Source: Bradyrhizobium sp. Arg816 (GTDB lineage: Bacteria; Pseudomonadota; Alphaproteobacteria; Rhizobiales; Xanthobacteraceae). Taken from it: 64,000 bases of DNA. The stretch lies in assembly GCF_029989365.1 (NCBI RefSeq), contig NZ_JAPRAQ010000020.1, positions 89,124 to 153,123 on the forward strand, read 5' to 3'. Of the stretch, positions 8,380-17,583 are shown in pieces. The position numbers were made by a program, and so were the translations under genes. Each line of letters starts with the position of its first letter. Position 1 is the first letter of the stretch. A model generated the notes under the pieces. It worked only from the letters and a program-made list of their open reading frames with translations. It ran no database searches and was not told where the DNA came from.

Positions 8380-9106
8380 CACTCTGGCCAGTCTCTTTCC
8401 GAACGGCAGCAAGATCGCAACCACCGGCGCGATGATCGCGGGACAGGCGATCCTTCCCGATGGAGGCCCCGTCCACGTGCTGGGCGTCACGCAGGGTCAG
8501 CCGCTCGGCGTGGACGAGGCGATCGTGCTCGCAGGGCGCGTGATCGAGATCGTCAAATCCGGCGATCGCGCGCCGATCCTGGTCCTGGTGGATTCCGCCA
8601 GCCAGCGCATGAGCAAGCGCGACGAGCTGCTGGGACTCAGCGAATACCTGTCGCATCTCGCCAAGTCTCTGCTGCTGGCGGAAGCCGAGGGACACCGCAC
8701 CGTCGGCCTGCTCTACGGCGGCAGCGCGGCCGGCGCGTTCATCGCCACCGCGCTCGCCACGGCTACGCTGGTGGCGCTGCCCGGCGCGCATCCCGCGGTG
8801 ATGGACCTGCCGTCGATGGCGCGGGTCACCAAGCTTCCGATCGATGTGCTGAAGGCCAAGGCGGAAGCGACGCCGGTGTTCGCGCCGGGCCTCGACAACA
8901 TGATGCAGACCGGCGGCATTCACGTTGTCTGGAACGAAAGCGCCCCCTTGGCGCCGCAGCTTGCCGCCGTGCTGCGACGGCCGCAGGGACAGGACGATCG
9001 CGCGCGGCTCGGCGCCGAGCGTGGCGGCAGGAGGAAGGCGGCCGAGATCGCCGATCGGGTTGTCACACTCGCGGCAGCCGCGCATCAGGGGGCGCAACAT
9101 GGCTGA
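8366..9106 (+). CDS. mdcE: malonate decarboxylase gamma subunit MdcE
   Basis: 246 residues, the partner of MdcD in the decarboxylase core. AGGGAGA precedes the ATG at 8366, which lies inside the end of mdcD. LLYGGSAAGAFIATALATA in the middle is the oxyanion-hole region conserved in MdcE and related carboxyltransferase halves. A longer in-frame ORF beginning at 8117 runs over mdcD and is rejected. The 3' end overlaps mdcG by 8 bases. Confidence 0.94.
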   Translation: MTLDDTLASLFPNGSKIATTGAMIAGQAILPDGGPVHVLGVTQGQPLGVDEAIVLAGRVIEIVKSGDRAPILVLVDSASQRMSKRDELLGLSEYLSHLAKSLLLAEAEGHRTVGLLYGGSAAGAFIATALATATLVALPGAHPAVMDLPSMARVTKLPIDVLKAKAEATPVFAPGLDNMMQTGGIHVVWNESAPLAPQLAAVLRRPQGQDDRARLGAERGGRRKAAEIADRVVTLAAAAHQGAQHG

Positions 9107-9746
9107 AGCCCTCCAGCGCCATACGATGGTGACGGCCTCGGCCACCGGATGGGCCGCCGCGATGAGCCGAAACCCCGCACTCGCCAGCGAGCCGATCATC
9201 GAGGGCTGGGCGCGCAGCGGCCGCCCTCTCGTGGTTCGCAGGCCGGCCTGCAACGATCCCGCAGGCATGATTCCGCTCGGCCTGCCGCTGCCGCCGGGCC
9301 ACGGCAAGCGGCGTATCGCGGTCGCGCTCGCCCCCGGCGATCTCATCGCACACGCGCCGCCGCCATTGCTGGCGGATGCGGCAGCAGCCGCGCCTGCGTC
9401 GTGGCGCGAGACCATCGACCTGCTCGTCCGCCTTCTGCCGCAGACGCGCACGTTCGGCAGCCTGGCCTGGCAGCATCTCACCGGCCTGCCCTATCTGTCG
9501 GATGGATCGGACCTCGACCTGCTCTGGCCGCTGTCGTCGGCGAGGCACGCGAACACCCTGCCGTCCGACATCGCGCGGATCGCAGAGACGGCGCCGATGC
9601 GGCTCGACGGCGAGATCGTCTATCACGCCGGCGGCGTGCAATGGCGCGAGCTGACCGGCGCTGACGAGGACGAGGTCCTCGTCAAGGGCGCGGCCGGCGT
9701 TCATGTCACCACGCGTGCGGCGTTTCTCGCGGGTGGCGCGTCATGA
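9099..9746 (+). CDS. mdcG: phosphoribosyl-dephospho-CoA transferase MdcG
   Basis: 215 residues. MdcG is a nucleotidyltransferase that transfers the triphosphoribosyl-dephospho-CoA made by MdcB onto the serine of MdcC. The motif GSLAWQHLTGL...SDGSDLDLLW (about residues 127-150) is the family's active-site region, with the aspartates of SDLDLL expected to bind metal. The start at 9099 overlaps the end of mdcE; the extended frame from 8925 is a shadow of mdcE. It overlaps mdcB by 4 bases. Confidence 0.94.
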   Translation: MAEALQRHTMVTASATGWAAAMSRNPALASEPIIEGWARSGRPLVVRRPACNDPAGMIPLGLPLPPGHGKRRIAVALAPGDLIAHAPPPLLADAAAAAPASWRETIDLLVRLLPQTRTFGSLAWQHLTGLPYLSDGSDLDLLWPLSSARHANTLPSDIARIAETAPMRLDGEIVYHAGGVQWRELTGADEDEVLVKGAAGVHVTTRAAFLAGGAS

Positions 9747-10606
9747 ATGTCGCGCTGAGATGGCAAGCGCCGCCGCAACGCGCGCTCCGCGCGGAGCAAC
9801 TCGGTCATCTCGCATCGCTGTGCCTGAAGCTCGAAGTCGAGACCTATCCGAAGCCGGGGCTCGTCAGCCACGTCGACAACGGCGCGCATCGCGATATGGA
9901 TGCCGGGCTCCTGCGCCGGAGTGCCGACACGCTGGCTCCGTTCTTCCGCAACCTCGCAGCCGCGGGCGCCGAGAGCGCCGGCATGGACCGGTTGCGCGCG
10001 ATCGGGGTTGCGGCGGAGCGCGCGATGTTGGCTGCGACCTCAGGTGTGAACACGCATCGCGGCGCGATCTTCGGACTGGGTCTGCTCTGCGCCGCGGCCG
10101 GATATCGCAGCGCTCTCGGCATTCGCAAGCCGCTCGGCGAATTGGTGTCGCAACGTTGGGGCGACGCCATCCACGCAGGCCCGATATCCCTGCGCAGCCA
10201 CGGCGCGCTGGCGTCACGTCGCTACGGCGCCGGCGGCGCCAGGGCGGAAGCGGCTTGTGGCTTCCCCTCCGTCTATGACATCGCCCTTCCCGCGCTGCAC
10301 GCGGCGCGGACGCTCGCGCCTCGGGATGAGGAGGCGGTCCGGGTTCAGACCTGCATGGCGCTGATCGCAGATGTTGCCGACACCAATTTGTTGCACAGGG
10401 GCGGAGCTGACGGCTTGCGCTTCGCGCAGGTCAGTGCATCCGCATTCCTTGCCGCGGGCGGAATCGGTTGCCCAGGCTGGCGCAAACACGCCGACGGCAT
10501 TCACCGGGCGTTCGTCGCGCGCAATCTCAGTCCGGGCGGATCGGCAGATCTGCTCGCCATGGCTCTGTTTGTGGACGCTCTCTTCGTCGATCGGCCGGCC
10601 CCCTGA
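9743..10606 (+). CDS. mdcB: triphosphoribosyl-dephospho-CoA synthase MdcB
   Basis: 287 residues, CitG/MdcB family. It makes 2'-(5''-triphosphoribosyl)-3'-dephospho-CoA from ATP and dephospho-CoA. Conserved stretches visible are KPGLVSHVDNGAHRDMD (about residues 38-54) and TSGVNTHRGAIFGLGLL (about 92-108), the latter the family's NTHRG signature. It starts inside the end of mdcG and ends in a TGATG overlap with mdcH, so the whole operon is translationally linked. Confidence 0.95.
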   Translation: MNVALRWQAPPQRALRAEQLGHLASLCLKLEVETYPKPGLVSHVDNGAHRDMDAGLLRRSADTLAPFFRNLAAAGAESAGMDRLRAIGVAAERAMLAATSGVNTHRGAIFGLGLLCAAAGYRSALGIRKPLGELVSQRWGDAIHAGPISLRSHGALASRRYGAGGARAEAACGFPSVYDIALPALHAARTLAPRDEEAVRVQTCMALIADVADTNLLHRGGADGLRFAQVSASAFLAAGGIGCPGWRKHADGIHRAFVARNLSPGGSADLLAMALFVDALFVDRPAP

Positions 10607-11526
10607 TGCTTGCACTGCTCTGCGGCGGACAAGGCACCCTGTCGGACAAGATATTCGATCTCGTCGCCGAACGGCCTGCTGCGGAATCGATCTTCGCCGC
10701 CGCGACTGCTTGTCTCGGCGAAGATCCGCGGAAGCTCATCAGGACGCGCAGCGCGGACGAGCTGTCCGCCAACCATGCCAGCCAGATCCTGACCGTCACA
10801 TCGGCGCTCGCGATCCACGCCTGCATCGCGGACTTGCTGACTGAGGATACCGCTGTCACGGGCTACAGCGTCGGCGAGATGGCGGCCTGGAGCGTTGCGG
10901 GAATATGGACCGCCGCCGAAGCGTTGCGACTGACCGATATTCGCGCCCGGTTGATGGACGGCGTGGCGGGGCCGGATGGGCGGCTCGGCTATGTCCGCGG
11001 GCTCGAACGAACCGCGCTCGAACACCTGCTCGAGAAGCACCGCTGCGAGATCGCAATCCGGAATCCCGGCCTTCTTGTCGTGGTTGGAGGCGCGGAGCGC
11101 GATGTCATCGACCTCTGTCAGGAGGCGACGACACAAGGCGCCGCCCGCGCCGGTCTCCTCGCCGTCAAAATCGCCTCGCATACGGCGCGTCTCGAACCGG
11201 CCTGCACGCCCTTGCGGCAGGCGATTGCGACCAGCAGACGCGCTCCTGTCGCAGACCAAAGGACCCTCCTCGCCGGGGATGGCGGCGAGCGCATCTTCTC
11301 CGTGACCGATGCGACAGCAAAGCTCGCATGCCAGATCGCGCGCCCGATCGACTGGGCGGCGACGCTGGAGGCTCTCGTAGAGCTCGGGGTCGATCAAGTC
11401 CTGGATCTCGGCCCAGGACACGCGCTTGCGGAGATGATGCAGGGCTTCCATCCATCGATCCGCTGCTACGCCGCCGACGGATTTCGCACGATCGATGGTC
11501 TGCGAAATTGGGTTTCTTCCGAATAG
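10606..11526 (+). CDS. mdcH: malonate decarboxylase epsilon subunit MdcH (malonyl-CoA:ACP transacylase)
   Basis: 306 residues with the FabD-like acyltransferase fold. It loads malonyl from malonyl-CoA onto the prosthetic group of MdcC to prime the enzyme. GGQG near residue 6 and the nucleophile motif TGYSVGEMAAW (serine near residue 88) are those of malonyl transferases. The ATG overlaps the mdcB stop; an upstream in-frame GTG/ATG extension is a shadow of mdcB. It is the last gene of the operon. Confidence 0.93.
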   Translation: MLALLCGGQGTLSDKIFDLVAERPAAESIFAAATACLGEDPRKLIRTRSADELSANHASQILTVTSALAIHACIADLLTEDTAVTGYSVGEMAAWSVAGIWTAAEALRLTDIRARLMDGVAGPDGRLGYVRGLERTALEHLLEKHRCEIAIRNPGLLVVVGGAERDVIDLCQEATTQGAARAGLLAVKIASHTARLEPACTPLRQAIATSRRAPVADQRTLLAGDGGERIFSVTDATAKLACQIARPIDWAATLEALVELGVDQVLDLGPGHALAEMMQGFHPSIRCYAADGFRTIDGLRNWVSSE

Positions 11527-11610
11527 GCAGGGCGCCCGGCGGCTCGCGATTGAGCGAACGCATGAAATTTCTCGAGAGAACTCGCCCTCGACAAGAGAAG
11601 CCTTCAGATT

Positions 11611-11889
11611 TCACCGCGATCGGTGCTGAAAGCTGTGGTGTTGAACAACGCCAGGCATTGCTCCATAAGCCCTGTTGCGCCCAAACCAGGGAGCCGCGCC
11701 GCCGGGGAGTTCGAGGCCCATTCTGCCTGCTGGCGTCAACTCGCAGTCGTTCAATATATCCCTGTTGGGATATTGCGCCTGAAACGAAGCTGGATTTTGA
11801 GTCGCCCACGTCGGGCACTGGGCACTTGCAGAGCCTATCGCGCCAATCGACATCATCGCTGCAATAATGGAAGTCCTGAATCCAATCAT
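11611..11889 (-). CDS. small secreted protein, unknown
   Basis: 92 residues. The start at 11889 gives a clean Sec signal (about residues 1-22, ending GSASA) followed by a mature domain with two cysteines (QCPTW and NDCEL) that could form a disulphide. The ribosome site is cggagc, about 8 bases upstream. A longer frame to 11988 adds a basic stretch with no ribosome site. No family recognised. Confidence 0.6.
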   Translation of the reverse strand: MIGFRTSIIAAMMSIGAIGSASAQCPTWATQNPASFQAQYPNRDILNDCELTPAGRMGLELPGGAAPWFGRNRAYGAMPGVVQHHSFQHRSR

Positions 11890-12337
11890 AGTCGTGCTCC
11901 GAACGGTTGTTGTTTTCGTGCGGAGCGTTCGCGCTGGCCAGAATCGGCTGCTCTGTTGAAAGCGTTTCCTTCGAATTTTTTTGGACAAGGATTACGTAGG
12001 TATGCGCTTGAGAAAAGACACGCGGTGGAAAATCACGGCTGCGCGAACGGCACTCACCGTTGCGTGACCCGCATCCACGCATGTTTGAAGCGGGGATTAC
12101 GGTGCATTCAATATCCGCGGCCGCTTTCGCGGATTCGAAGACCCATGAACCAAGTGCACCGTCTCTGTAATATGTAACGCTGGATGGCGAAGACCTGCGG
12201 ACGCTGAGGCTGTTCGGGCGGACGTAGAAGCAGGCCTCCATGCCTGAGCACGACAATGGATCGCCGTCGCCGATTCAAGATCGGGCCCTGACGCCTGTTC
12301 GGAAAGTCCGACCTGAACCAAAGACCGTCTCAGCTGT
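11890..12337. other. intergenic region with no gene seen
   Basis: About 450 bases upstream of the small secreted gene. Base composition is more mixed than in the coding DNA around it. Nothing convincing on either strand. Confidence 0.4.
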
Positions 12338-13183
12338 TCAGCTTGCGGCCGGAGCCGATCGGTTCAGGCCGAATGGCCGCTTGACCCCCGCCCCCCCGCG
12401 TAGTCGCGTCTTGACCAGCAGCAGCCGCTGGCAAGCGAATGATAGCTCGTGCAGCAGCACGGCCCACCGAATGGTTGGACTCGCGCTCAAGACGGAGACA
12501 AGCCCCAAAGCCATCAGCAGCATGCCAAGCCAGGTCCAGACCCGTCCGTCATCGCCCGCCTCTGCGGCGGACAAGGCGAGCGGCGCCGCCGAGGCGGCAA
12601 CCACGTCACTGGCGGCCGGCACCGCCGCCAGGAGTGCCTCCACGTCGACCTGGACGTCGACCTGGCGCGGCGTGATCTCGTCAGCGGTGAGCCGGTCGCG
12701 TTTGGAAAGCGGGGCCGGCGACGCGCGGGTTGCGATCCCGGTGGCGAGGATGGGACTGGCATCAACCACCTGCGCGGGCACGGACGGGCTCGGCCGGGAC
12801 GTATCCGCAGGTGCGGAGCGCGGCAGCTCCGCGCGCGCATCCACCACCGCCTTCCGCTTGCGCGCCGCGGTCTGGTTCTCTTCGGCCGCGGCGACACGAT
12901 GTTTGGTGGCGCGTTGCTGAACCAGCTTCTTCGCCTTCTCTGTTCCTTCGGCGATCTGGAACCAGCATCTGCGCTGGCTTTCCACCCGATAGACCCAGTG
13001 CTGGCCATCGGCGGTCGACTTGCCGGGCCGCGTCAAGCACTCCGCTTCCGCGGAAGCGGGCGCGGGGGCCGTGGCGGGACCGGCATTGAAGAGTTCGGAA
13101 AGAGGGGTCGAAAACGCGGATGATGTCGAGAGACCTGCAAGAAAAGCAAAAGTGGCGCAACAAATTCGCAAATGACCGGACAT
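12338..13183 (-). CDS. secreted/anchored alanine-rich protein, unknown
   Basis: 281 residues. A signal peptide (about residues 1-23) is followed by an extracytoplasmic part with a Cys-containing segment (CLTRPG ... QHWVYRVESQRRCWFQI, about residues 49-77), a basic Ala/Lys-rich linker, a probable membrane segment near residues 217-234, and a short basic C-terminal tail. The small cysteine domain followed by a linker and late membrane anchor recurs in Bradyrhizobium proteins of unknown role. It is transcribed away from the repeat-protein gene that starts at 13547. Confidence 0.72.
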   Translation of the reverse strand: MSGHLRICCATFAFLAGLSTSSAFSTPLSELFNAGPATAPAPASAEAECLTRPGKSTADGQHWVYRVESQRRCWFQIAEGTEKAKKLVQQRATKHRVAAAEENQTAARKRKAVVDARAELPRSAPADTSRPSPSVPAQVVDASPILATGIATRASPAPLSKRDRLTADEITPRQVDVQVDVEALLAAVPAASDVVAASAAPLALSAAEAGDDGRVWTWLGMLLMALGLVSVLSASPTIRWAVLLHELSFACQRLLLVKTRLRGGAGVKRPFGLNRSAPAAS

Positions 13184-13546
13184 GAAAAACCCCGGTGTTG
13201 CGCCCCCGCCCGGACGGGAGCTTTGGCCGCGACCTGGGTCGCAATGCGACTTAAATCCGGCAACGCGGTGGATTCATTTTGGCCGCAGGCGAGATGCAGG
13301 CGACCTGGCCGTCAGCTCGATTGTCCATTTTCGCCATCCCCTCAGGGTCGCACTTTCGAGCATCGGCCCACGCAAAGTTGCAAAGGCTGTAACTTTACCC
13401 GAACGGATGTAGCCGATGTTACGGCTGCCAGACGAAACGCTATATCCGAACTGACGACTGGGCTTTCGACCTTCCCGGGATGACATTCCGTCCGGAGTGC
13501 AGGACCCGTCCGATTGCGTGGAGCGATTGCGATGAGGGAGGCTACG
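13184..13546. other. divergent intergenic region upstream of the repeat protein
   Basis: 363 bases between divergent starts. No open frame of note. It probably holds promoters for both directions; no clear -35/-10 pair or operator stands out. Confidence 0.4.
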
Positions 13547-14980
13547 ATGGATTTTTCGCGGATGTCGGATGGGATCCGGCTGCATCACGCCTCTCATCGG
13601 CACGATGGGTACGATGGCGACGACGAAGCGGGTCCGGGACCGAGCGCCCCGTTCGTGACCGAGGCGGTCGGCGGTGGCGCCCTGGTCCATGGTCCCGGCC
13701 CGTCTGCAGGTCAATTTGCAGGTACTGAAGCGCACGCCGCGGGCGCGAATACCCAGCATCATGACTCCGACCCGATTCAAGCCAAACATCCCACATCGGT
13801 GGGCGACACGGGCGGCCACGCCGGCAACCACGCTGCGGCGGACCCTGATGTTTCGTCTACTACGCCCGCTTCCGGCGCATCAGGGATGGGCATTGCTACG
13901 GTCGAAAGCGGAGCCAACACGGCCGGGAACGGCGGAGATGGCTACTTTTACGGTAGCGTCATTCACGCGTCCCTGTTGATCTATCAACCGATCAACATCT
14001 CGGTGAGCCTGGGATACGACTCGGTCGCCCTGGCCAACCAGTCCAACAATTTGAATGTCGATCAATCCGCCTTTCAGATGGCCGGCGTCGGCGGCCATGG
14101 CGGCAATGACAACATTGCATCGGGAGGCAGCGTCAGTACGTCCTCAGGCGCCGGCGTGATCGCGAGCGGCGACAACGGCGCCGGAAACGGCGGCAGCGGC
14201 TATTTCTCGGGTGCGATCTTGGACGCTCCCGTGGTGATCTATCATCCGATCAATATTGCGGTGGCGGCCTCGAGCGGCACTGCGCATGCAAGTCAATCGA
14301 ACACGGTGGACATCGATCAGTCGGCCACCCAGATAGCGGGCGTCGGCGGAAGTGGCGGACATGGCAATTTGGCCGCCGGCGGCAGCGTCATGACGCTCGA
14401 CCCCAGCTGGGGATCAAGCAACGGAGGGAGCGTCTTTGGCGTTCAAACGGGCGGAAGCCAAGCCGGCAATGGCGGTGACGGCGTGTTCTACGGTGAACTC
14501 GTCCATACCTCGTTTGTAATGTACAACCCGATCAACATCGCAATCGCGGGCTATGGCTCCAGCACTTACGCGGTCCAGATAAACGATGTCTCCGTGGATC
14601 AATCCGCGGTTCAGATCGCCGGCATTGGCGGGCACGGCGGCAACGACGACGCCGCAGCGGGCGGCCACGCAAGCCTTCTCTCCCATCATCTGTGGGGCGG
14701 CTCCGATACGATCGCGACCGGTTCGAACGGCGCAGGCAATGGCGGCAACGGATATTTTTCCGGCAGCCTGATCGATGTCAGCGTCGCGATCTATGCACCC
14801 ATCAACATCGCAATCGCAGGTCCACATTCGACGGCCGTAGCCGATCAGGTCAACAACGTGCACATCGACCAGAGTGCGGTCCAGACCGCCGGTGTTGGCG
14901 GGGACGGCGGCCACGGCAATCTCGCGCTGGGCGGCGATCTTTCCGCCCATCTTCTGTCGGATCTTCACCTGATGGCTTAG
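13547..14980 (+). CDS. glycine-rich four-repeat protein, putative type I secretion substrate
   Basis: 477 residues from the ATG at 13547, which has GGGAGG 6 bases upstream (in-frame starts at 13514 and 13532 are possible). There is no signal peptide. After a low-complexity His/Gly-rich head (about 115 residues) come four repeats of about 87-94 residues. Each begins AGNGG(D/S/N)G-F-G, continues with a hydrophobic stretch, YxPINI, then (I/V)DQSA and ends in GGxGG-rich loops. Absence of a signal peptide, glycine-rich repeats and the ABC exporter plus HlyD adaptor just downstream suggest export by that system. The repeats do not match the RTX nonapeptide. Function is unknown; an extracellular beta-solenoid or adhesin is a guess. 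Confidence 0.8.
   Translation: MDFSRMSDGIRLHHASHRHDGYDGDDEAGPGPSAPFVTEAVGGGALVHGPGPSAGQFAGTEAHAAGANTQHHDSDPIQAKHPTSVGDTGGHAGNHAAADPDVSSTTPASGASGMGIATVESGANTAGNGGDGYFYGSVIHASLLIYQPINISVSLGYDSVALANQSNNLNVDQSAFQMAGVGGHGGNDNIASGGSVSTSSGAGVIASGDNGAGNGGSGYFSGAILDAPVVIYHPINIAVAASSGTAHASQSNTVDIDQSATQIAGVGGSGGHGNLAAGGSVMTLDPSWGSSNGGSVFGVQTGGSQAGNGGDGVFYGELVHTSFVMYNPINIAIAGYGSSTYAVQINDVSVDQSAVQIAGIGGHGGNDDAAAGGHASLLSHHLWGGSDTIATGSNGAGNGGNGYFSGSLIDVSVAIYAPINIAIAGPHSTAVADQVNNVHIDQSAVQTAGVGGDGGHGNLALGGDLSAHLLSDLHLMA
13900..14965 (+). repeat. four protein-level repeats of about 270 bases arranged A-B-A-B
   Basis: The AGNGG cores begin near 13921, 14181, 14463 and 14733. Repeats 1 and 3 share DG-FYG and GHGGND. 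Repeats 2 and 4 share (S/N)GYFSG and GGHGNLA. The unit that was duplicated therefore appears to be a pair of repeats. Confidence 0.75.
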
Positions 14981-15246
14981 CGAAGCATCGCGACGCTAGC
15001 ACAAGCCCGATCGCGAGCTGCGTCGACACTCTGCACACGCAAGCTCCCCCTGCGGGCTCTCCCGGACGTCTCGAGCTCCGGTGTTGCGCGACGAACGCCA
15101 TACTTTCGTACGTAGGTCGACCACACCGGATGGTGTCCGATTTGACATCTATCGCCTTCGCGCGTGGGCGGATCAGACTTGCCGCGCGCGTCCGCCTGAT
15201 CGGGATGGATGTTGCACGACAGCCAACAAAACGACGGAGGCCTCAA

Positions 15247-15705
15247 ATGATGCCAAAGGCAATCAACATCTCGGATACGATCAAAGTCAAATCGATCGAC
15301 ACCGGTGGTCAAAGTGCCGGAAATGGCGGCGACGGTACTTTCAAGGGAGCCATCATCAGCAAGCCGACTGTCAACTTCGATCCGACCAACAAGGCGGAAG
15401 GTGCCGACGTGCACGTGAACACCGGCGATCACGTCAAACAGACGGCGGATTGGGATGCCGGCGGCGCAAACGCCAAGGCCTCGTATTTTTCGAAGGCCCA
15501 TGGCGGAGACGCCGAGTCGAACGGAAGCCAGAAATCCTACAGCGGCTACGATACCTCCAAGGTCTACGCCAATACGGATGCCACCCAGATCAACAAGGTC
15601 ATGGTGGACCAGCACCAGGAAGTTGTGGCCGGCATCGGCGGCGATGGCGGAGACGGCAACGTCGCATGGGGTGGCGGAGTGACCTTCCATCTCGATACGC
15701 TCTGA
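15247..15705 (+). CDS. single-repeat glycine-rich protein related to the 13547-14980 product
   Basis: 152 residues, starting at 15247 with GGAGG 5 bases upstream. The N-terminal part has AGNGGDGTFKG and a PTN element like the PIN of the larger protein. The C-terminal part has INKVMVDQ and GIGGDGGDGNVAWGGG. The two halves match one repeat of the larger protein with about 50 extra residues inserted between them. No signal peptide. It lies between the large repeat protein and the exporter genes, so it is probably a second substrate of the same secretion system. Function unknown. Confidence 0.78.
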   Translation: MMPKAINISDTIKVKSIDTGGQSAGNGGDGTFKGAIISKPTVNFDPTNKAEGADVHVNTGDHVKQTADWDAGGANAKASYFSKAHGGDAESNGSQKSYSGYDTSKVYANTDATQINKVMVDQHQEVVAGIGGDGGDGNVAWGGGVTFHLDTL

Positions 15706-15846
15706 CCAGCCGCTCGTCCGACTGGTGGGACCGGCGGCCGCGGCCGCCGGTCCTGGATTTCACGCCAATGATTTACCGATGCCGTTGCCGGATTGCGTTG
15801 GCCATCGGTCAAGTGCGCCGGACCTCGATTTCAGGCGGTGACGATC

Positions 15847-17583
15847 ATGCTGATGCCGCCCATCCGGTTGCCTATCCTGCCGCAGATCGGGACGCCACTG
15901 CACGCGGCCCTCCGGTCCTGCGCGGGACCGCTCGGTCTCGTGTTCGCGTATAGCTGCAGCTACAACCTGCTTCTGTTCGCGCCCTCCATCTATCTTCTTC
16001 AAATCTACGACCGGGTATTGTCGAGCCGGAGCGGCGACACGTTGCTCCTGCTCACGCTCATTGTCGCGATCACGGTGGTCGTCGGGGGCGTGTTCGATGC
16101 ATTGCGGCGCGCCGTCCTTGGACGCCTTGGTGCCTGGCTCGACGATCGCCTTCGTCCTTGCGTGCTTTCGGCCGGCCTCGAATCGGCGCTTCGCAGCGAT
16201 TGGACGCAAGCGTCGGGCGCGTATCGGGATCTCACCGTGCTGCGCCAGTTCGTCGAGTCCGGCGCATGTACGATGCTGTTCGACGCGTTCTGGGCGCCCT
16301 TGTTCCTCCTTGTCCTCTTTCTGATCCATCCCCTGCTTGGCGTGGTGGGCGCCTGCTGCGTCGCCTTCCTGTTCGCGCTCACGGTTGCCGGAGAGCTGGT
16401 CACGGGAGACGCTCTGCTCAGATCCGGCGCCGCGCTGTCCAGCAGCTGCGGCCGCCTCCAGACTGCGGCGAGCAACATCCACATGATCCGCGCCATGGGA
16501 ATGCTCGATAGCGCTGCGCGCATGATCCACCGTGACGCGCGGCACGCCCGCAGAGAGCACGATGTGGCACTGCGGCGAGGCGAGATCGTCTCACTGGCCA
16601 CCAAGCCGGTTCGCGCGCTGTCGCAGGTCCTGATCATGGGGGCCGCCGCATGGCTCGTCCTCGATCACGGGAAGAGTCCGGCCATCATCTTTGCTTCCAC
16701 GCTGATGTTCAGCCGGGCGCTCGCGCCGGTCGAAAGTGCGGTCGCAGGCTGGAAATCACTCGTGACGGCCATGAGCGCCTGTCAGCGGCTCGGCGCACTT
16801 CTCGCCGCATTCCCCGTCGCCCGGCAGCAGAGCGCGGAAGTTTCTCCGCTGCAGGCGCGAAGCGGCCTCGTCGTCGACAATGTCGGCGTGAGGCTTGCGG
16901 GGACCAACCATCTTCTCCTGAACGGCGTCTCGTTCAGCCTCATGCCCGGAGAATGCCTTGGCATCATCGGTCCGTCCGGGTCGGGCAAGTCCTTGCTCGG
17001 CCAGGTGATCGCCGGGCTGTCGATGCCGACGCATGGCCGTGTCGCGCTCGACAATACCGACGTCTCGCTGCTTCGCGAGGGCCTAAAAGGCGACCGTCTC
17101 GGATATCTCCCCCAGGACATCAACCTGCTCGGCGACACGATCAACGACATCATCGCACGCCTTGAAGATGCCGACCGGCGCAAGGTCATCGAAGCGGCCA
17201 AGCTCGTCGGCATCCATGGGGCGATCATGCGCCTGCCGCTGGGCTACGACACGGTGATTCAGAGCGAAGCAACCTTCTCGCGCGGGTATCGGCAGCGCCT
17301 CGGTCTTGCCCGCGCCTTTTTCGGCAGTCCACGCCTCGTCGTTCTCGACGAACCCAACGCCAGCCTCGACTACGGGGGCGAGCGAATGCTCCTGGATGCC
17401 ATCGAGCACATGAAGCTCGCAGGCGTCATCCTTGTCGTCGTCACCCACAGGATGGGTCTCCTCGCCGCCACGGACAAGATTGCCATCATGGAGGGCGGTG
17501 CGGTCGCCGCGTTCGGCGACAGCGAGGACATCTTTGAACGGCACCTGAGCCGACCCCAGGTTACTTCGCAGATAGCGCCATGA
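15847..17583 (+). CDS. type I secretion ABC transporter (permease-ATPase fusion)
   Basis: 578 residues from ATG 15847 (GGCGG upstream; a GTG at 15838 is an alternative). The N-terminal half holds about six membrane segments. The C-terminal half is an ATPase with Walker A GPSGSGKS (about residue 375), Q-loop LPQD, Walker B LVVLDEPNASLD (about residue 498) and H-loop VTHR. This is the architecture of PrtD/PrsD-type exporters without a C39 peptidase domain. The signature is FSRGYRQR rather than LSGGQ. It overlaps the adaptor gene by 4 bases. The outer-membrane TolC-like partner is not in the window. Confidence 0.9.
   Translation: MLMPPIRLPILPQIGTPLHAALRSCAGPLGLVFAYSCSYNLLLFAPSIYLLQIYDRVLSSRSGDTLLLLTLIVAITVVVGGVFDALRRAVLGRLGAWLDDRLRPCVLSAGLESALRSDWTQASGAYRDLTVLRQFVESGACTMLFDAFWAPLFLLVLFLIHPLLGVVGACCVAFLFALTVAGELVTGDALLRSGAALSSSCGRLQTAASNIHMIRAMGMLDSAARMIHRDARHARREHDVALRRGEIVSLATKPVRALSQVLIMGAAAWLVLDHGKSPAIIFASTLMFSRALAPVESAVAGWKSLVTAMSACQRLGALLAAFPVARQQSAEVSPLQARSGLVVDNVGVRLAGTNHLLLNGVSFSLMPGECLGIIGPSGSGKSLLGQVIAGLSMPTHGRVALDNTDVSLLREGLKGDRLGYLPQDINLLGDTINDIIARLEDADRRKVIEAAKLVGIHGAIMRLPLGYDTVIQSEATFSRGYRQRLGLARAFFGSPRLVVLDEPNASLDYGGERMLLDAIEHMKLAGVILVVVTHRMGLLAATDKIAIMEGGAVAAFGDSEDIFERHLSRPQVTSQIAP

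Noticed and set aside
5812..8490. A minus-strand ORF of 892 codons opposite mdcA-mdcE
   Set aside because: It is the reverse-strand shadow of high-GC codon usage in four well-supported mdc genes. It matches no family and has no ribosome site.
8171..9481. A minus-strand ORF of 436 codons opposite mdcD-mdcG
   Set aside because: Shadow of mdcD, mdcE and mdcG for the same reason.
11165..12256. A minus-strand ORF of 363 codons over mdcH and beyond
   Set aside because: Covers mdcH in antisense and low-complexity spacer; the small secreted protein on the same strand in another frame is better supported.
13547..14980. RTX (GGxGxDxUx) calcium-binding repeats
   Set aside because: The glycine-rich cores AGNGGDG and GGHGG do not follow the nonapeptide, and the repeat is about 90 residues long.
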